DNA from: Gammaproteobacteria bacterium
Lineage (GTDB): Bacteria > Pseudomonadota > Gammaproteobacteria > Thiohalomonadales > Thiohalomonadaceae
Length of the DNA stretch: 21,356 bases
NCBI GenBank assembly: GCA_023228645.1
Contig: JALOAT010000059.1
Span: 1-21,356, forward strand
Direction of reading: 5' to 3'
A program made the translations under genes and the position numbers. Below are positions 6,896 to 15,391 of this stretch, piece by piece (position 1 is the stretch's first letter; each line of letters starts with the position of its first letter). Below the pieces are notes generated by a model. The model had not been told where the DNA came from. It did no database searches and worked only from the letters and a program-made list of their open reading frames with translations.

Positions 6896-7219
6896 ATGGC
6901 CGATAGACCGTTCGAAGAAGAACTCGAATCCCTGAAATCCGACATTTCCCATCTTCGATCGGACGTGGCGGATCTCACGAACGCGATTCGCGGAACGTCA
7001 AGTGAAAGGGTGACCGACATGAAAGCGCAAATGCAGGAACGCATCAATGCCACCCGTGATCAGGTTCGTCGCAAGCTCCAGGAGGCGCGCGAACGCAGCG
7101 GCAAGGCCATGGACGACATGGAGGAGACCATCGGTCAGCACCCGATCGGCAGCATCGCCACGGCCGTGGGCGTCGGTTTCCTGATCGCCAAGCTGATGGA
7201 CCTGGGGGCCCGCCGCTGA
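6896..7219 (+). CDS. DUF883 (ElaB/YqjD/YgaM-like) membrane-anchored protein
   Basis: 107 residues. The N-terminal two thirds form a charged amphipathic coiled coil (EELESLKSDISHLRSDVADLTNAI, then MKAQMQERINATRDQVRRKLQEARERSGKAMDDMEETIGQHP; the whole spans about residues 6-83). The C-terminus is one short membrane segment with the family's ending, HPIGSIATAVGVGFLIAKLM, followed by a basic tail. E. coli YqjD and ElaB of this family are tail-anchored inner-membrane proteins reported to bind ribosomes in stationary phase; that role here is inference. The strong ribosome-binding site AAGGAGA sets the start at 6896 rather than an in-frame ATG at 6842. It heads an operon with two further membrane proteins, as yqjD precedes yqjE and yqjK in E. 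coli. Confidence 0.88.
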   Translation: MADRPFEEELESLKSDISHLRSDVADLTNAIRGTSSERVTDMKAQMQERINATRDQVRRKLQEARERSGKAMDDMEETIGQHPIGSIATAVGVGFLIAKLMDLGARR

Positions 7220-7265
7220 ATACGCTGGCCGAGTTCGTCATCGCCCTTGCCGACCTCTTCGAGGC

Positions 7266-7270
7266 GGAGG
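7266..7270 (+). promoter_or_regulatory. Ribosome-binding site for the 7279 start
   Basis: GGAGG eight bases before ATG 7279 supports that start. The reading frame is open back to 7216, where a CTG overlaps the stop of the previous gene; initiation there would need a rare codon. Confidence 0.6.
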
Positions 7271-7278
7271 CAAGGGCG

Positions 7279-7491
7279 ATGCGGCAGTCCGTCGCCCGCT
7301 TCGCGGGCGCGCTGGCGCTCGTGGTCGCTGCAGTGCTGTTTGCGTTTGCCGGTCTTGCCTTCTGGGTATGGAGTCTCTACCTGTATTCCGCCCGGCACCT
7401 GCCCGCCGACGCCGCCGCACTCGCCACCGGCCTGGTGACGTTGCTGGTTGCGGGATTGATCGCATGGGCCGCAAAGAGACTGAATCAATAA
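7279..7491 (+). CDS. YqjE/phage-holin-like small membrane protein
   Basis: 70 residues from ATG 7279. Two hydrophobic segments (about 8-35 and 45-64) are separated by a short loop, SARHLPADAA. This is the two-helix layout of YqjE/DUF1469 'holin superfamily' proteins, which accompany DUF883 genes. An upstream in-frame stretch back to a CTG at 7216 encodes TLAEFVIALADLFEAEARA, which resembles the amphipathic N-terminal region of the family, so a longer product (91 residues) is possible. The good GGAGG at 7266-7270 argues for 7279. The gene overlaps the next one by 28 bases, implying translational coupling. Function is unknown; in E. coli the yqj cluster is stress-associated, and the name 'holin' does not imply a lytic role. 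Confidence 0.75.
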   Translation: MRQSVARFAGALALVVAAVLFAFAGLAFWVWSLYLYSARHLPADAAALATGLVTLLVAGLIAWAAKRLNQ

Positions 7492-7700
7492 CACCGCAGG
7501 AAGCCAAGGCGCGTTTGCGCATCATCGCCCGGGAAATCGGCCTCGTCCCGTGGGTGCGCCGCCAACCCATGGATGCCATCCTTGTGGCCGTGGTGGGTGG
7601 TTTCGTGCTCGGCGGTATCCCGCGCCTGTGGGGCAGGCTCTGGGGTACGGGCGTGGGCAGACGCGTGGGCCGGAAGGTCGCACAACGGATTGCCCCGTAG
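7464..7700 (+). CDS. Small hypothetical membrane-associated protein, third gene of the DUF883 operon
   Basis: 78 residues from ATG 7464, overlapping the previous gene by 28 bases. A basic amphipathic N-terminal half (TPQEAKARLRIIAREIGLVPWVRRQPMD) leads to one hydrophobic segment, AILVAVVGGFVLGGIPRLW, and a Gly/Arg-rich basic tail (GTGVGRRVGRKVAQRI). Position and shape recall the small YqjK-like third member of yqjDE clusters, but I cannot assign it to that family by sequence. A longer in-frame start at 7368 would lie wholly inside the preceding gene and is unlikely. Its TAG stop lies in CCCCGTAG, which is inverted at the stop of the convergent gene at 7777. Confidence 0.65.
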   Translation: MGRKETESITPQEAKARLRIIAREIGLVPWVRRQPMDAILVAVVGGFVLGGIPRLWGRLWGTGVGRRVGRKVAQRIAP

Positions 7701-7784
7701 GTTACCTTGGCGCGCAGTGCCTTCGACGGGCCGTGTCCATCTTTCAGCGTTGATAAATCGCCACGTCCAGGGGCCCCTACGGGG
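7693..7784. repeat. Inverted repeat holding both convergent stop codons
   Basis: CCCCGTAG (7693-7700) is repeated inverted as CTACGGGG (7777-7784). The TAG of each arm is the stop codon of the gene entering from that side. A ten-base palindrome AGGGGCCCCT (7769-7778) overlaps the right arm. It could serve as a bidirectional terminator stem or be REP debris; the 76-base loop makes terminator function doubtful. Confidence 0.45.
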
Positions 7785-10401
7785 TTTCGTTCGACGCATG
7801 TTCCCCCTTGCACATCGCCCATAACCGCGCATGCAAGCCGTCTGTGATGCGTTCGTCGCTGCGCATGCCGTTGCCCTGTGCAGCAAGCTCGTCGGGCATG
7901 ACGGGCTCGCCCACGTCCACGGTGATTTCGCTGCGCCGTGGCACGCGTCGGCCCGGCGGCATGGCATCGTTGGCGCCGCGTATGACCACGGGGACCACAA
8001 ACACCTTGCGATGTTCGAGCACCACGCCTATGCCGCGCTTGAACGGCAACAAACGGCCGTCGGGTGAACGCTGGCCCTCGGGAAACCACACCAGCGGCTT
8101 GCCCGCATCCAGCACCGCCGTAGCAAGGGCCAGGCTCGACACGGCACCGCGGCGCGGGTCGACCGGCAGCACGTGCGCCAGTCGGCTGAAGCCGCGCACT
8201 ATCGGATTGGAAAAAGCCATGTCGGTGATGCCGGCCCAATGCACCTCACGCGCAATGCCGCGGGGGATCACCGCGGACAAGGCGAAGGGATCGAGCACGC
8301 TACCGTGGTTGGGCACCAGCAGGTAAGGTCCACGAGGCGGCAGATGTTCCAAGCCGCGGGCGCGCACGCGAAACAGCCCGCGCATGAGTGCGCCGTTCAG
8401 GCCGGTGAGCGCGCGGGCAAGCCGTTCCAGCGGCACAGGCAAAGGGGTGAGATAGCGCTGCCCCTGCTCGCCCAGTATCCGCTCCGGGTGGGCCAGCCAT
8501 CCGCCCTCCTCGCCGGCGCCCTGTGCATCCGCCGCGGCGTTCAGCAGATCGCGTACCCGTTCCGTGCGGGCAATGACCGCGTCATCCAGTTCCACGCCCG
8601 CACGCGTGCCGAGCTCAAGGGTCAGGTCGATCCAGCCGAGTGAATCAATGCCCAGTTCCAGTTCCAGGTGTGTATCGGGCGTGAGGCGCCGGTCGGGATA
8701 GCGCGCCGTCAGCCACGACCACGCGACCCGTGCGGCCTCCGCATCCAGCAGCCCGCGATCGGCGCTCGCCCATTGTTCCGGCGGCAAGGGCCGTGCGCGT
8801 GTCTGCGGCCCGGCGCGGCGCGCCAGTTCGAAACGTTCATGCAGGCGGTGGCGCTGCAGTTTGCCGAGGCGCGTGCGCGGCAACGGCTCGTGGGTCAATG
8901 CCAGGGCGGACGGGCGCTGGTAGCTGGCCAGGCCTCGCGCGATCCCGGACACTGCGGTGCGCACCGCCTCCTCGACCTCGCGCCCGGCGCGCACCGCCTC
9001 GGCAACCTCCGGCACCACCAGGAGCGCGAGCCCTTTATCGCCCGGCAGCAGCGCCGCCTCACGGATGAACGCACTGGTTTCGAACGCCGCCTCCACTTCC
9101 TCGGGCTGCACGTTCACACCGCCGGCGGTGACGATGATCTCGGACAGTCGGCCCTGCACGAACAGATAGCCATCGGCATCCACGCTGCCGCGATCGCCGG
9201 TGCGGAACCAGCCGTCCCCGGTGAAGGTCTCGGCATTTTTTTCCGGCAGATTCAGGTAGCCGCTGAATACGCCCGGTCCGCGCGCCTGGATCTCGCTGTC
9301 ACGCACGCGGATTTCCACGCCTGCGAGCGGGCGCCCCACGCTGCCGTGGCGCACGGGCGTCCGGTCGATGGTCAGCAGCGGCGAGGTCTCGGTGAGGCCG
9401 TAGCCGATGGCCAGGTCCCAACCGAGGGCCTCAAGACAGCGCGCGAGCGCCGCATCCAGGGCCGCGCCGCCGCAGGCGGCGACGCGCAGCCGTGGGGCGA
9501 TGCGCCGGTGCAGCGGCGCGAACAATCGACGCCCGGCGTTGAAGCCGGTGGCGCGGCGCACGCCTCCGGCGGCGGCCAGGCAGGTGCGGAACAGCAGCGG
9601 TGCCCAGCGTCCTGTCGCCGCGAGGCGCGCCTCCAGCGCTTCGAACAAGGCGCCATAGAGCCTCGGCACGCCGATGATCACCGACGCCTCGCTCTCACGC
9701 AGCGCACGCGCGATCTGCGGTCCGGTGAGCGCCGCCGGGATGATCAGCGGCAACCCCAGGATCAGCGGTGCGAAAATGCCGAGCGCAAAGGGATAGACAT
9801 GGTGCGCTGGCAGGGGCAGCAGGGCGCGGTCTTCACCCTGCACCAAGCCCATGGCGGCGAGGCTCTCCACCTGAAAGGCCAGGTTGCGGTGCGTGAGCGG
9901 CACGCCCTTGGGAAAACCCGTGGTGCCGGAGGTATAGAGGACGGCAGCCGCCACTTCGGCATCCTGCGGCAGCGGTGGCAGGGACACCGGCGCCGGCGGC
10001 GCTTCCTCCATGAGTAATGCCGTCACCGAGGCGGGTAGCCCGGCGGCGTGCGCCGCATCGGTCCATGCACAGTGTGCCCCACAATCGCGCAGCACGTGCG
10101 CCAGGGTGTCGCCACTGAACTGCGCGTCGATGGGCACGATGCAGGCGCCCACGCGCAGGGTGCCGAGCAGCGCTGCGATCCATCCCGGCCGCATGTCGCC
10201 CTGGAGCGCCACCCGTTCACCATTGCGCACGCCGTTGGCCAGCAGGACCTGGGCATGCGCCTCGGCCGCTTGCCACAACCGCGACCGCGTCCAGCGCACG
10301 CAGTCATCGCGGGTGAAGGCGATCACCGCCTCGCGATCGGGCTGCCGCGCCAGGGCGTCCGCGACCAGGGCGATGAGCGTGGTCACGGTGTCGCGCACCA
10401 T
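7777..10401 (-). CDS. Three-domain fusion: acyl-CoA/acyl-AMP ligase, acyl carrier domain, PlsC-type acyltransferase
   Basis: 874 residues from ATG 10401. Residues about 5-525 are an AMP-forming fatty-acyl ligase with the P-loop YTSGTTGFPKG (156-166), GYGLTETS (333-340), WFRTGDRG (398-405) and the catalytic Lys514 in RTRLGKLQ. Residues about 553-625 form a carrier domain with LGIDSLGW, where Ser587 is the expected phosphopantetheine site. Residues about 680-865 are a lysophospholipid-type acyltransferase with NHGSVLD (698-704, the HX4D motif) and FPEGQRS (773-779). One chain could thus activate a fatty acid, hold it as a thioester and pass it to a glycerolipid. This differs from E. coli Aas, where the acyltransferase is N-terminal and the carrier is separate. 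An in-frame ATG at 10599 would overlap the divergent gene at 10556, so the shorter start is preferred despite a weak ribosome-binding site. Confidence 0.92.
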   Translation of the reverse strand: MVRDTVTTLIALVADALARQPDREAVIAFTRDDCVRWTRSRLWQAAEAHAQVLLANGVRNGERVALQGDMRPGWIAALLGTLRVGACIVPIDAQFSGDTLAHVLRDCGAHCAWTDAAHAAGLPASVTALLMEEAPPAPVSLPPLPQDAEVAAAVLYTSGTTGFPKGVPLTHRNLAFQVESLAAMGLVQGEDRALLPLPAHHVYPFALGIFAPLILGLPLIIPAALTGPQIARALRESEASVIIGVPRLYGALFEALEARLAATGRWAPLLFRTCLAAAGGVRRATGFNAGRRLFAPLHRRIAPRLRVAACGGAALDAALARCLEALGWDLAIGYGLTETSPLLTIDRTPVRHGSVGRPLAGVEIRVRDSEIQARGPGVFSGYLNLPEKNAETFTGDGWFRTGDRGSVDADGYLFVQGRLSEIIVTAGGVNVQPEEVEAAFETSAFIREAALLPGDKGLALLVVPEVAEAVRAGREVEEAVRTAVSGIARGLASYQRPSALALTHEPLPRTRLGKLQRHRLHERFELARRAGPQTRARPLPPEQWASADRGLLDAEAARVAWSWLTARYPDRRLTPDTHLELELGIDSLGWIDLTLELGTRAGVELDDAVIARTERVRDLLNAAADAQGAGEEGGWLAHPERILGEQGQRYLTPLPVPLERLARALTGLNGALMRGLFRVRARGLEHLPPRGPYLLVPNHGSVLDPFALSAVIPRGIAREVHWAGITDMAFSNPIVRGFSRLAHVLPVDPRRGAVSSLALATAVLDAGKPLVWFPEGQRSPDGRLLPFKRGIGVVLEHRKVFVVPVVIRGANDAMPPGRRVPRRSEITVDVGEPVMPDELAAQGNGMRSDERITDGLHARLWAMCKGEHASNETP

Positions 10402-10555
10402 CGAGCCATAGAGTGCGGGCGGCCGGGGAACATGCTTTCGCGCCGCGACGGTCTTGCCATGAGCGCAGTGTAGGCCGGCCCGCCCGAGTGCGTGACAACA
10501 GGGTGGCAGGCCGCTCGGTGGGCGGCGACTAAACTCCACCCTCAAGGGGAACACC

Positions 10556-11071
10556 ATGGAACATTCACCCACATCTCGCCAATCAGTGGATGCGCTCACG
10601 GGCCTCTACACGTGGCCGGAGTTCGAGCGTCAGCAGCGCGCCGCCGCGGCCCGGGTGACGCGGCACGGCGGCGCGCTGGGGTTGGTGATCTTCGAGCTGG
10701 ACAATTTTTCCGAGCTGTCGCGCCGGCTCGGCACGGAGGGCAGCAATGACATGCTGCGTCATATCGCCAACCTGTTGGAGCGCAACGTGCGCGTGAGTGA
10801 CGTGCTGGCGCATTGGAACGGCCCGCGCTTCGCCGCTCTCGCGCCGGCGCTCGACCTGCACGAGACCACCGGATTCGCCGTGAAACTGCGGCGCCTGATG
10901 GCCGAATACCGCTACGACGGTAGTGGCCTCATCTCCGGCAGCTTCGGCGTCACCGAATATTCACCGGGCGAACCGCTCGACGCCTTCACCCAGCGCGCCC
11001 TGGGCGCCCTCGCCCATGCCCGCAGTCACGGCGGCAATCGGGTGGCCGCCGCGCGCGCGGCACAGAACTGA
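10556..11071 (+). CDS. Degenerate GGDEF-domain protein
   Basis: 171 residues, essentially one GGDEF fold. The domain start VDALTGLYTWPEFE, the helix-strand LGLVIFELDNFSELSRRLGTEGSNDMLRHIANLL and the end ALAHARSHGGNRV follow the family pattern. The active-site loop that should read GG(D/E)EF is WNGPRFAAL (NGPRF at 88-92), so the GTP/metal site is lost. Asp49 of the first metal site is kept. It is therefore probably not a diguanylate cyclase; similar degenerate domains act as GTP or c-di-GMP effectors or as protein partners (inference). No inhibitory RxxD motif is evident just before the loop. AAGGGG six bases before ATG 10556 is a good ribosome-binding site. The gene is divergent from the acyl-ligase fusion and convergent with the J-domain gene, one base separating the two stops. 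Confidence 0.85.
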   Translation: MEHSPTSRQSVDALTGLYTWPEFERQQRAAAARVTRHGGALGLVIFELDNFSELSRRLGTEGSNDMLRHIANLLERNVRVSDVLAHWNGPRFAALAPALDLHETTGFAVKLRRLMAEYRYDGSGLISGSFGVTEYSPGEPLDAFTQRALGALAHARSHGGNRVAAARAAQN

Positions 11072-11072
11072 G

Positions 11073-11726
11073 TCACTGCCCGCCACGACGCCCGCGCATG
11101 ACGCGGCGGTAGGCGGCGTTGATGGCCGCCATGGGCGCCGCTTCGTCGGGTGCGCCGCCGCGCGCCATTACCGCATCCGGGTGATGCTGCCGCGTCAGGC
11201 GTCGAAAGGCGGTGCGTACGTCACGGTCGCTGGCATCGCGCGGGATGCCGAGCACGCGATAGGGGTCGTCCTCCCGGGCCTGTTGTGCATCCACACTCCG
11301 CCAATAGCCGGGCAGACCGAACACCTCACACAGGTCGTCGAGGAAGGCGCTCTCCTGCGAGGTGGGACTGCCGTCGACCAGGGCCAGCCGGTAAAGACGC
11401 TCGATGAGGTCTTCGAGCGCCGCACTGCCCCGGCCATGCAGCTGGAGCAGTTGTACGGCAAAGGGCCGAAAGGCCTGCTTGTCCTTGTGGTAGCGCGCGA
11501 ACAGCGCGGCCTGTTCCGGGCGCGCCTCGGGGGAGAGGCGGAACAGGCGTACGAAACCCTCCCGCTCCTCTGCGTTCGGTTCGCCGTCGCAGCCCGCCAG
11601 GTGCGCCGCCAGCACGGTCGTCGCAGTGCGGCCGGCGCGCGGTTCGGGCACGGCGGCTGCGAACAGGCCGCCCCGTGGCGGCGTCTCGGTGCGGGGTTCC
11701 TTTCTTTTTCGGAAGAAACGAAACAC
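11073..11726 (-). CDS. TerB-like plus C-terminal J-domain protein (DjlA-like layout)
   Basis: 217 residues using GTG 11726. A basic N-terminus (FRFFRKRK) is followed by an alpha-helical domain of TerB/DjlA type (about 33-145) with AAHLAGCDGEPNAEEREGF and LYRLALVDGSPTSQESAFLDDLCEVFGL. A J-domain occupies 152-217 with DPYRVLGIPRDASDRDVRTA and the essential HPD at 182-184, so it should stimulate an Hsp70 (DnaK) ATPase. DjlA of E. coli has the same order of domains, with an N-terminal membrane helix that is missing here. The in-frame ATG at 11825 lies inside a REP element and would add 33 unlikely residues. GCGAGG before the GTG supports the shorter form. The chaperone client is unknown. Confidence 0.85.
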   Translation of the reverse strand: MFRFFRKRKEPRTETPPRGGLFAAAVPEPRAGRTATTVLAAHLAGCDGEPNAEEREGFVRLFRLSPEARPEQAALFARYHKDKQAFRPFAVQLLQLHGRGSAALEDLIERLYRLALVDGSPTSQESAFLDDLCEVFGLPGYWRSVDAQQAREDDPYRVLGIPRDASDRDVRTAFRRLTRQHHPDAVMARGGAPDEAAPMAAINAAYRRVMRGRRGGQ

Positions 11727-11780
11727 GCGGGCCTCGCGAACCAATGGGTCCGGAACAAACCATAGCCGGCGACCGGGATC

Positions 11781-11810
11781 AGGCAACCGCGCCAGATGGT
11801 GCGGTTGCCT
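11781..11810. repeat. Perfect ten-base hairpin beside the REP pair
   Basis: AGGCAACCGC (11781-11790) pairs perfectly with GCGGTTGCCT (11801-11810) around a ten-base loop. It abuts the paired REP element at 11808 and lies just upstream of the J-domain gene, so it could be part of a larger mosaic element or a 5' structure for that transcript. Confidence 0.6.
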
Positions 11811-11896
11811 TGTAGGCGCCCACACCGTGGGCGAATGCCTCCAACCGCCGACGCGCAGCGAAACCGCGTTCGCCGACGGTGTCGGCGCCTACAAGG
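11808..11896. repeat. Paired REP element, copy 2
   Basis: Thirteen-base outer arms, CCTTGTAGGCGCC (11808-11820) and GGCGCCTACAAGG (11884-11896), are perfectly complementary. Inside are GCCCAC-ACC-GTGGGC (11818-11832) and GCCGAC-GGT-GTCGGC (11872-11886). The right half, read on the minus strand, matches the left half of the element at 4385 over about 26 bases with one difference (GTAGGC versus GTAGGA). The left half matches the other half of that element with two differences. The middle segments are unrelated, so it is the pair of ends that is conserved. Confidence 0.82.
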
Positions 11897-11974
11897 GTTC
11901 GAGACCCACCCGTAGCGCGTAGCTGGATGCCGTGTTCAAGAGCGACGCACCGCGGTGTCCGAGCCCGCCCCAAA

Positions 11975-12007
11975 CCCCGGGTTCCGCTCCGCTTCACCCC
12001 GGCTACG
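11975..12007. repeat. REP-like unit (CCCCGG...CGGCTACG type), copy 1
   Basis: CCCCGGGTTCCGCTCCGC followed by TTCACCCCGGCTACG; the ends form an imperfect CCGGGT/ACCCCGG-type stem around the GCTCCGC middle. A closely similar unit is at 18633-18665, differing at only a few positions. On the minus strand it begins CGTAGCC, so it too has a GTAG foot. Confidence 0.7.
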
Positions 12008-12041
12008 TGGGAACTTGGAACCTTTACACGGGGGCGGGCTG

Positions 12042-12445
12042 CTACGGGCGCGACAGGTAATCGCGCAGGGCCACAGCGTTGTTGTGCTCCGTATCGCGCG
12101 CAGCATACAGCAGGGTGATCCGACCACGGCGCACGAGGGCGCGCAGGTCCGCGAGGTTGTCGGCGCGTGCATCCAGTTCGGCGAAATAGCGCCGACGGAA
12201 CTCCTCCCAGCGGGCCGGATCATGGGCGAACCAGGCGCGCAACCCCGGGCTGGGTGCCAGGTCTTTGCGCCAGTCGTCCAGCTGCAGCGCCTCCTTGCGC
12301 ACGCCGCGCGGCCAGATTCGGTCCACCAGCACGCGCCGACCATCGGCGGCGGACACGCCGTCGTAGACACGTTTGACCTGGATGCGCCCGTCGCCCGTGT
12401 GATGCGCATGGCGGGGATGATGCCCGCCACCGGATGTGTGATTGC

Positions 12446-12449
<4 letters not shown>
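12042..12449 (-). CDS. DUF488 (YeaO-like) family protein with His-rich N-terminus
   Basis: 135 residues. The DUF488 core (about 22-132) has IQVKRVYD, RVLVDRIWPRGVRKE, DDWRKDLAPS, FAHDPARWEEFRRRYFAEL and ITLLYAARDTEHNNAVAL, all typical of the family, whose biochemical role is not established. An unusual N-terminal tail has His at 4, 10, 11, 14, 16 and 17 (HHPRHAHH), which could bind metal. Its ATG (12447-12449) overlaps the stop of the upstream otsB-type gene in the arrangement ATGA, so the two are translationally coupled. The TAG stop is followed by a GC-rich stretch resembling half of the paired REP unit. It is the last gene of the fba-tal-otsB-DUF488 strand. Confidence 0.85.
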
Positions 12450-14050
<1,601 letters not shown>

Positions 14051-14060
14051 CGGTGCGGAC

Positions 14061-15179
14061 TCAGCCGCGTTTCGCGGCGATGAGATCGAGCAGCGCGTCG
14101 TAGGGTTCGATGAATTTTTGTACGCCTTCGCGCTGCAACTGATTGGTCACGCCCTCCAGATCGATGCCGAGGCGTTCCAGCCCGGAAAGCACCTCGGCCG
14201 CCTCGTCGACACCCTCCTCCACCGTGCCCGCCCGGGCCTTGCCGTGATCCGCGTACGCGGCGAGGGTGACGTCCGGCAACGTGTTCACGGTGTTGCGGCC
14301 GATGAGCGGTTCCACGTACATCACATCGCTGTACTTGGGGTTCTTGGTACTGGTGCTCGCCCAGACGAGTTGCTGCGGGCGCGCACCGCGTTCGGCGAGC
14401 CGCCGCCAGCGGTCACTGTCGGTGATGTGCAGAAAACGCTGGTAGGCGAGCTTGGCGTTGGCGATGGCCGTTCTGCCGAGCAGGTCCTGGGGGCGGGGCT
14501 CTGCGCCGACGCCGTTTTCCGTCTGGATCTTCGCATGCAGGGCCCGGTCCACCAGGTTGTCGATGCGCGAGAGGAAAAAACTCGCCACCGACGACACCTC
14601 CGTCAGCGAACGTCCTTCCGCGAGGCGACGCTCCAGGGCTCGCAGGTAGGCCTCGGCGACCGCCTCGTAGACGTCGATGGCGAACAGCAGGGTGATGTTG
14701 ACGGACACGCCATCGAACAACAGCGTCTCGATGGCATGGATGCCGGCTTCCGTGCCGGGGATCTTGATGTACAGATTGGGCCGCCCGACCTTGGCGCGCA
14801 GATGGTGTGCCTCGCGTATGGAGGCCTCCGCGTCGTAGGCCAGGTGCGGTGATACCTCGAGACTTACGAAGCCGTGCAGGCCCTCGCTGCGATCGTGGAG
14901 CGGGCGCAGCACGTCGCAGGCGTCGCGCACGTCGGTGGTGACCACCTCCTCGTAGACCTCGTGCACCGACTTGCCTTCGGCGAACAGGCGATGGATCTGT
15001 TCGTCGTAGGCCGAACCCGCGGCGATGGCCTTGTGGAAGATGGCAGGGTTGGAGGTGACGCCACGCAGGCCGTCCTGACGCCAGCGCCGCTCCAACTCAC
15101 CATTGCGGAGCATGTCGCGCGAGAGGTTATCGATCCACCAGCTCTGCCCATAGTCGCTCAGCTGCCGCAACGGATTCAT
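14061..15179 (-). CDS. tal: Transaldolase
   Basis: 372 residues, the length of the mycobacterial/cyanobacterial-type transaldolases rather than the 316-residue E. coli TalB. The enzyme transfers a dihydroxyacetone unit between sugar phosphates through a Schiff base. Motifs seen: VTSNPAIFHKAI (41-52), VSLEVSPHLAYD, NLYIKIPGTEAG with the Schiff-base Lys139, VSVNITLLF, SVASFFLSRIDN and ASTSTKNPKYSDVMYVEPLIG. AGGAGG seven bases before ATG 15179 fixes the start; an in-frame ATG 29 codons earlier lacks such a site. It lies downstream of fba on the same strand, separated by about 212 bases that include a strong hairpin, and is followed after 10 bases by the otsB-type gene. Confidence 0.95.
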   Translation of the reverse strand: MNPLRQLSDYGQSWWIDNLSRDMLRNGELERRWRQDGLRGVTSNPAIFHKAIAAGSAYDEQIHRLFAEGKSVHEVYEEVVTTDVRDACDVLRPLHDRSEGLHGFVSLEVSPHLAYDAEASIREAHHLRAKVGRPNLYIKIPGTEAGIHAIETLLFDGVSVNITLLFAIDVYEAVAEAYLRALERRLAEGRSLTEVSSVASFFLSRIDNLVDRALHAKIQTENGVGAEPRPQDLLGRTAIANAKLAYQRFLHITDSDRWRRLAERGARPQQLVWASTSTKNPKYSDVMYVEPLIGRNTVNTLPDVTLAAYADHGKARAGTVEEGVDEAAEVLSGLERLGIDLEGVTNQLQREGVQKFIEPYDALLDLIAAKRG

Positions 15180-15186
15180 CGGCCTG

Positions 15187-15192
15187 CCTCCT
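15187..15192 (-). promoter_or_regulatory. Ribosome-binding site deciding the tal start
   Basis: AGGAGG on the minus strand lies seven bases before ATG 15179, selecting it over the in-frame ATG at 15266. Confidence 0.75.
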
Positions 15193-15324
15193 GATTCGCT
15201 TTCTGCACGGGCACATCGACCAGTGAACGATTCAAAGCTTAACCAAGGAATCCGATACATGAGCAACCGGCCGCGTACGCCGGAGCTGAAAACGGCGCCA
15301 GAGTCTCCCGGACAGTAGCCTCAG

Positions 15325-15364
15325 CCGCCCTTCTCCTCCGGGTGAATTTCCCGGAGGGAGGCGG
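15325..15364 (-). terminator. Strong hairpin between fba and tal
   Basis: CCTCCGGG (15335-15342) pairs with CCCGGAGG (15350-15357) around a seven-base loop. A flanking CCGCC (15325-15329) pairs with GGCGG (15360-15364). It begins 27 bases past the fba stop, in the usual place for a terminator, but no T-run follows on the minus strand. It may instead stabilise the fba 3' end or attenuate read-through into tal. Confidence 0.5.
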
Positions 15365-15391
15365 ATGAGTCACACTGAGTGATGATTGTCT

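Noticed and set aside
7279..7491. Phage lysis holin
   Set aside because: No endolysin or phage gene is nearby; the DUF883 neighbour points to the chromosomal yqjE-type family.
8668..10017. 449-codon plus-strand frame opposite the acyl-ligase fusion
   Set aside because: Antisense shadow; the minus-strand frame has three intact domain signatures.
10402..10599. Longer N-terminus for the acyl-ligase fusion
   Set aside because: The extra 66 residues are unlike the ligase family and would overlap the divergent GGDEF-like gene.
11727..11825. ATG start at 11825 for the J-domain protein
   Set aside because: The ATG lies inside a REP element also found elsewhere; GTG 11726 with GCGAGG upstream fits better.
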